A stretch of 64,000 bases of DNA from Nocardioides renjunii (lineage in GTDB: Bacteria; Actinomycetota; Actinomycetes; Propionibacteriales; Nocardioidaceae), in assembly GCF_034661175.1 (NCBI RefSeq), contig NZ_CP141058.1, positions 3,286,001-3,350,000 on the forward strand, written 5' to 3'. Under the pieces are notes generated by a model, which saw only the letters and a list, made by a program, of their open reading frames with translations, ran no database searches and was not told the DNA's origin. Made by a program: the position numbers and the translations under genes. Each line of letters begins with the position of its first letter. Positions within the stretch are counted from its first letter, which is position 1. Shown here in pieces: positions 60,273 through 64,000 of this stretch.

Positions 60273-61321
60273 AGCTCGCGCACCCGGCCCCGCCGGACGG
60301 CGGCGATGAAGACAGGACCGCCGACGATGGCGGTGATGATGCCGACGTCGACCTCCGACGGCGGTGCGACCACCCGGCCCAGGACGTCGGCCACCACGAG
60401 CAGGACGGCGCCGCCGACGGCGCTGAAGGGCATGAGCCACCGGTGGTCGACGCCGATCAGGATCCGGAAGAAGTGCGGGACGACGAGCCCGACGAACGCG
60501 ACCGGACCCGTCACGGCCGTGGTCGCCCCGGCGAGCGTCACCGCGCCCAGCGCGGCCAGCAGCCGCGTGCGCGCCACCTGCTCACCCAGCCCGGCGGCGA
60601 GCTCGTCGCCGAGGCCCAGCATGTCGAGGCCGCGCGAGCACCAGGCGCACAGCAGGCCGCCGGCGAGGAGGAACGGCGCCATCTGCCACAGCTTGTCGTC
60701 GGTGGCACCGCCCACGCCGCCGATCTGCCACGAGACGACGTTCTCGGAGATGTCCGGGCGCGGCAGGACCACGGCGGTGATGAACGACGTGAGCGTCGCG
60801 GTGGTCGCGGCGCCGGCGAGGGTCAGCTTGAGGGGTGTCGTCCCGCCCCGCCCGAGCGAGCCGATGGTCCACACGAAGAGGGAGGTCACGGCGGCCCCGA
60901 GGATGGCGACCCAGATGTAGCCGGTGGCCGTCGACAGCCCGAACCAGGCGATGCCGACCGCCACCGCGAGGGACGCTCCGGCGTTGACCCCGAGGATGCC
61001 GGGGTCCGCGAGCGGGTTGCGGGTGATGCCCTGCAGGACCAGCCCGCACACGGCGAGCGCGGCGCCCGCCACGACGGCGAGGGCCGTACGGGGGACGCGC
61101 TTGGCGACTGCCGCCTGGGCGAAGCCGTCGGTGTCGCCCGTCAGGCCGGCCCAGATGTCGGCCCAGTCGACGTCGCGGGACCCGAGGACGACCGAGGCAG
61201 CGCACGCCACGACCAGCACCGCGACGGAGGCGAGCAGCCACGCACCGCGCGCCCGCCGGGTCCGCTGCAGGGGTGCAGCGGGCCCGACGGGCGTACGGGT
61301 GGCCGGGGCGGTGGTGCTCAC
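60269..61321 (-). CDS. FecCD-family siderophore permease
   Basis: A 350-residue FecCD permease with about 9-10 helices: LVLQGITRNPLADPGILGVN near residues 95-114, GPVAFVGLVVPHFFRILIGV near 265 (the family signature) and GIITAIVGGPVFIAAVRRGR at the end. Two different permease genes are usual in these importers, making a heterodimer. The GTG at 61321 overlaps the stop of the substrate-binding protein. Confidence 0.93.
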   Translation of the reverse strand: MSTTAPATRTPVGPAAPLQRTRRARGAWLLASVAVLVVACAASVVLGSRDVDWADIWAGLTGDTDGFAQAAVAKRVPRTALAVVAGAALAVCGLVLQGITRNPLADPGILGVNAGASLAVAVGIAWFGLSTATGYIWVAILGAAVTSLFVWTIGSLGRGGTTPLKLTLAGAATTATLTSFITAVVLPRPDISENVVSWQIGGVGGATDDKLWQMAPFLLAGGLLCAWCSRGLDMLGLGDELAAGLGEQVARTRLLAALGAVTLAGATTAVTGPVAFVGLVVPHFFRILIGVDHRWLMPFSAVGGAVLLVVADVLGRVVAPPSEVDVGIITAIVGGPVFIAAVRRGRVREL

Positions 61322-62364
61322 TCGTTGGTGTAGGCGGCTGCCTCGGCGAGCAGGCCGACGTACTCCTCGACGAGGTAGGGCACCGACAGCGGCGTCGGGT
61401 TGGCGCCCGTGCCGATCGGCTTGGTGCCGTCGAGGTTGACGATGGCCTTGTTCTTCACCGCAGGGAGCTGGGACAGGACCGGGTCGCCCTCGAGCGCGTC
61501 GATGAGCTCGTCGCCGCCGTAGGTGATGATCACGTCGGCGTCGGCCAGCTCGTCCGCGCGCTCGGCGCTGATCGAGCCGGCGTAGTCACCGCTGTCGCCG
61601 GTGGCCTCGACGACGCTCGGCGCGATCTCCATGCCGAGGTCGGTGAGGTACTTCGAGCGCGTGTCGGCGGCGCTGTAGAAGTTGACCTCGCTGAGGTCGG
61701 CCGGGTCGACGTGAGTGAGGAACATGCCGGTGGCACCCTCGAGCTCGGGGTGCGCGGCGACGGCGTCCTCGATCGACTGCTCGACGTCGGCGACGAGCTG
61801 CTCGCCCTCCTCCTCCATGCCGAGGCCGCGGGCGTTCTGCATGAGCGAGTCGCGCCACTCGGTCGCCCACGGGTCGTCCGGGAAGGCGACGACGGGAGCG
61901 ATCTCGCTCAGCGTGTCGTAGTCGTCCTCCGTCATCCCGGAGTAGCCGGCGAGGATGACGTCGGGCTCGGTGCCGGCGATGGCCTCGAAGTCGTAGCCGT
62001 CAGTCTCGTCGAAGAGCACCGGGGTCTCGGCGCCGAGCTCCTCGAGCTTCTCCTCGGTCCACGGCTGGACGCCGTCGCCGTCGTCGTCGCCCCACGTCAT
62101 CTCGGACATGCCGACGGGCACGACGCCGAGGGCCAAGGGCACCTCCTGGTTGGCGAAGTCGATCGTGGCGACGCGCTCCGGCTTCTCCTCGATCACGGTC
62201 TCGCCGTAGGCGTGCGTGATGGTGACGGGCTCCCACTCGGCGGCGCTGGAGCCGCCGTCGTCGGAGGCCGTGTCGTCGGAGGCCGCCTCGTCGCCGCACG
62301 CGGCGAGGCTGAGGGAGAGCAGGACCGCTGCGGCCGGTGCCGCCAGCTTCTTCATCGGAGTCAC
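61318..62364 (-). CDS. Iron-siderophore substrate-binding lipoprotein
   Basis: A 348-residue lipoprotein: signal peptide with lipobox (LSLSLAACG, Cys near 24), a short acidic Asp/Ser linker, and a type III periplasmic binding fold (VTITHAYGETVIEEKPERVA, DVILAGYSGMTEDDYDTLSE, ADVIITYGGDELIDALEGD). It captures ferric-siderophore outside the cell for the two permeases and ATPase downstream. The GTG at 62364 is chosen because GAGG lies 6 bases before it; ATG 62355 is the alternative. An IdeR/DtxR box sits 22 bases upstream of the start. Confidence 0.92.
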   Translation of the reverse strand: MTPMKKLAAPAAAVLLSLSLAACGDEAASDDTASDDGGSSAAEWEPVTITHAYGETVIEEKPERVATIDFANQEVPLALGVVPVGMSEMTWGDDDGDGVQPWTEEKLEELGAETPVLFDETDGYDFEAIAGTEPDVILAGYSGMTEDDYDTLSEIAPVVAFPDDPWATEWRDSLMQNARGLGMEEEGEQLVADVEQSIEDAVAAHPELEGATGMFLTHVDPADLSEVNFYSAADTRSKYLTDLGMEIAPSVVEATGDSGDYAGSISAERADELADADVIITYGGDELIDALEGDPVLSQLPAVKNKAIVNLDGTKPIGTGANPTPLSVPYLVEEYVGLLAEAAAYTNE

Positions 62365-62386
62365 GGAGATCCTCACATCGAGACAA

Positions 62387-62404
62387 TAGGTAAGGCTTAC
62401 CTTA
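62387..62404. promoter_or_regulatory. IdeR/DtxR-type iron box
   Basis: TAGGTAAGGCTTACCTTA matches the IdeR/DtxR consensus TTAGGTTAGGCTAACCTAA closely and is nearly palindromic (TAAGG/CCTTA). It lies before the siderophore-binding protein gene and 155 bases from the divergent regulator gene. Iron-loaded IdeR would repress the transport operon. Confidence 0.88.
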
Positions 62405-62559
62405 CTTCTGCTCCTCCGCTGCTGGCCACCGGCCCCGCACCCGGCCGGTCGCGGGCAGGCGGAGCGGCGCCGCAGTAGGCTGCGAGCCGGTTCCGCCGCG
62501 AACCAGCCCTCGGCCGCCCGCCGTGCCGAGGACGAGGCCCTGCGCCCCGAGGGGGGAGA

Positions 62560-63573
62560 GTGACCGATCACGACGAGTGGTTGGACGAGCGCCGCACCGA
62601 GCTGCTGCTGCTCCTGCTGCGCACGCGTACGTCGTCCGCGTCCAGCCTGTCGGAGACCTTCGCCGACGACGACGTCCCGGAGAGCCTGGCGGCGCTGCGC
62701 GAGGCCGGCTTCCTGCGCGGCGATGGCCCCGACCTGACGCCCGTCCCACCGGGCGAGGCGCTGTCGCGCATCGCGGGCTCGGCCCTGGCCCGCGAGCGCG
62801 AGGCGCTCGACGCCCTCGACCACCTGGTCCGGCTGCTGCCGACCCTGTCCGACGCCTGGGACGACGGGCGGGCCCAGCGCGCCAGCCACCTCCAGGGGGA
62901 GGTCCTGCACGGGAGCGCGGAGTCGCTCGCGGACCGGTGGTACGCCGTGAGCGAGGAGCGACCGCCCGCCGACCCGGGGTGCTCCTACGGCGACATCCCC
63001 TTCGTGCGGGCGCAGTACCGACACCAGCTCGACGTCGTGCAGGCGACCTTCGAGGCACGCGGGCACGGGATGAAGATGCTCCTGCCGGTCGACCAGATGA
63101 CCGACCCCGACAACCGGGAGGCCGTCGACGCGTTCGCCGTGGCCGGCATCGAGATGCGGGTGGCCGCGAACGTGCCGTCCTACATCTACAGCGACCCCGG
63201 CGTGATGGCGGGCCTGCCCCTCACCTGGGGTGCCCGCCTGCCCGCCGACGGCATCGTCCTGCTCTACGACCCGGTCCTCATGGAGCCGGTGGACCAGATC
63301 TTCGACCGGTGGTGGCGGGCAGCGACGCCCTGGCCGCTGGTCGGGTCGGGCTGGGAGCCGGTCATGCAGCTGCTCGGACTGGGCCTCGCCGACGAGCAGA
63401 TCGCCGCGATCCTCGAGCTCGGTGTCCGCACGGTGAGGCGGCGCATCTCGATGGCGATGGAGGACGCCGGGGTCTACTCCCGCTTCGAGCTCGGCATGCA
63501 CTGGGCCCAGCAGGGCCACGCCGCCGAGGGCGTCCCCGACCCGGCCGCCGGGGAGCCGCTCAGCCCCTCATGA
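62560..63573 (+). CDS. LuxR-type HTH regulator
   Basis: A 337-residue regulator. The first 100 residues look like a TrmB-type winged helix (LLLLLLRTRTSSASSLSE, PESLAALREAGFLRG). The middle (about 135-260) is a TrmB/PLD-like sensor region (IPFVRAQYRHQLDVVQATFE, KMLLPVDQMTDPDN). The C terminus (about 268-315) is a LuxR helix-turn-helix (LLGLGLADEQIAAILELGVR, TVRRRISMAMEDAGVYSRFE). This layout is common in Actinobacteria near secondary-metabolite or transport genes. Effector unknown. GTG follows GGGGGGAGA closely. It is divergent from the iron operon. Confidence 0.85.
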   Translation: MTDHDEWLDERRTELLLLLLRTRTSSASSLSETFADDDVPESLAALREAGFLRGDGPDLTPVPPGEALSRIAGSALAREREALDALDHLVRLLPTLSDAWDDGRAQRASHLQGEVLHGSAESLADRWYAVSEERPPADPGCSYGDIPFVRAQYRHQLDVVQATFEARGHGMKMLLPVDQMTDPDNREAVDAFAVAGIEMRVAANVPSYIYSDPGVMAGLPLTWGARLPADGIVLLYDPVLMEPVDQIFDRWWRAATPWPLVGSGWEPVMQLLGLGLADEQIAAILELGVRTVRRRISMAMEDAGVYSRFELGMHWAQQGHAAEGVPDPAAGEPLSPS

Positions 63574-63790
63574 GGGCGTCGACGGCCGTCCTGGCCTCCG
63601 CCATGCCGACGCCGGTCAGGTCGCGGTAGCGCACGATCGCCAGCATCGCCGACCCCTCGCTCACGAGTCGCTCGAGCTCGGCGTCCCCCTCGGGCCCGGA
63701 GGCGGCCGGTGTGCCGCCGTCGAGCGCGTCGAGACGGCGCTCGAGGGCCAGGGTGCGGCGGCGCAGCTCGTAGAGCTCGGCGTCGCTCAT
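63560..63790 (-). CDS. Small L7/L12 C-terminal-like protein
   Basis: A 76-residue protein: an N-terminal coiled region (ELYELRRRTLALERRLDAL) and a C-terminal segment (AMLAIVRYRDLTGVGMAEAR, TAVDAL) resembling the C-terminal domain of ribosomal L7/L12 found in small actinobacterial proteins. No function can be assigned. The ATG overlaps the stop of the upstream gene (ATGA), and the end overlaps the rightward regulator gene by 14 bases. Confidence 0.68.
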   Translation of the reverse strand: MSDAELYELRRRTLALERRLDALDGGTPAASGPEGDAELERLVSEGSAMLAIVRYRDLTGVGMAEARTAVDALMRG

Positions 63791-64000
63791 CCCCAGTACA
63801 CCGCCTTGCGCGTCACGACCCACGCGCCGTCGACCCGCACGTAGTAGACGGACACGAAGCCGTACTTCGACCCCGTGCGGTACTCGCGGCTCTGGGTCGC
63901 CGGCTGGTTGGCCAGCGGGTCGCCCGGGTTGGAGGTCATCTTCTTGCCGGACGTGCCGAAGACCCGGTGGACCCGGGTGAGGTCGGTCCCGTCGTGGACC
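63787..64000 (-). CDS. Hypothetical protein, 3' part only
   Basis: The last 70 codons of a gene that extends past the right edge of the window. The reading ends VRVDGAWVVTRKAVYWG, with GTSGKKMTSNPGDPLANQPA and SREYRTGSKYGFVSVYYVRV before it. The pattern of Tyr, Trp and Lys alternation suggests a beta-rich secreted domain, but no family is recognised. Its stop overlaps the next gene by four bases. Confidence 0.65.
   Translation of the reverse strand, partial: VHDGTDLTRVHRVFGTSGKKMTSNPGDPLANQPATQSREYRTGSKYGFVSVYYVRVDGAWVVTRKAVYWG

Overview
The window is about 70% GC or higher, nearly every gene abuts or overlaps its neighbour, and GTG starts are common. The gene content (mycothiol deacetylase MshB, DUF3117, DUF2505, DUF3054 and mycothiol-type DinB proteins, a 1617-residue NAD-glutamate dehydrogenase, a type-II T-box before ileS, an IdeR/DtxR iron box) points to an actinobacterial chromosome, most like Nocardioides or a relative in the Nocardioidaceae. 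No tRNA, rRNA, insertion sequence, prophage or CRISPR array was seen.

Layout. 1-6.6 kb: a small hydrolase, then a carboxyltransferase, a CoA-transferase and a MatC-like dicarboxylate permease divergent from a FadR-type GntR regulator and a TSUP permease; this looks like uptake and CoA activation of a dicarboxylate such as malonate. 6.6-17.6 kb: amino acid and lipid catabolism (SDR, giant glutamate dehydrogenase, PruA, a WS/DGAT acyltransferase). 17.7-22.7 kb: a lipoprotein/membrane protein pair, an RTX-repeat secreted protein, and a CpaB/CpaE pair next to a small excisionase-like HTH protein. 22.7-26.3 kb: an ECF sigma factor, zinc anti-sigma factor and HtrA protease with overlapping genes, and an O-methyltransferase. 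26.7-36.3 kb: leucyl aminopeptidase, DUF3117, enoyl-CoA hydratase, then a co-directional run headed by ileS (with a T-box leader) through dapE, a LOG-family protein, a DivIVA-domain protein, a membrane protein and an M14 carboxypeptidase. 36.3-49.0 kb: lysine genes dapD and dapC (with dapE, three steps of the succinylase branch), ferredoxin, VanW, MshB, a VanY-like peptidase and two copies of an unusual nuclease-like gene. 49-64 kb: a beta-propeller-like protein, GH43, P450, MFS, pseudouridine degradation (psuK-psuG), small enzymes, a frameshifted methyltransferase, and an iron-siderophore ABC operon under an IdeR-type box.

Most unusual signal. Two paralogous proteins of 345 and 334 residues (36.5-37.5 kb and 47.8-48.8 kb) end in a DUF559/Vsr-like PD-(D/E)XK domain. 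Each gene is bracketed on both sides by palindromes that begin GTAGTCC and end GGACTAC. The gene at 36.5 kb has the GTAGTCCAGTGGCGA family, arranged as short arrays with a 28-31 bp period. The gene at 47.8 kb has the GTAGTCCCCATCAA-CGGG family. Two further hairpins of the second type stand alone at 11-75 and 29427-29488. One gene family matched to one palindrome family at each locus resembles the REP/RAYT arrangement, but with a different protein fold. I know of no description of it; novelty has not been checked by any search.

Regulation seen in the sequence: a TANNNT box 6-8 bases before many start codons (probable leaderless transcripts), a T-box that can switch the ileS ribosome binding site, an iron box, a palindrome over the -35 of the glutamate dehydrogenase gene, and two operator-like repeats before a membrane-protein/XRE-regulator pair.
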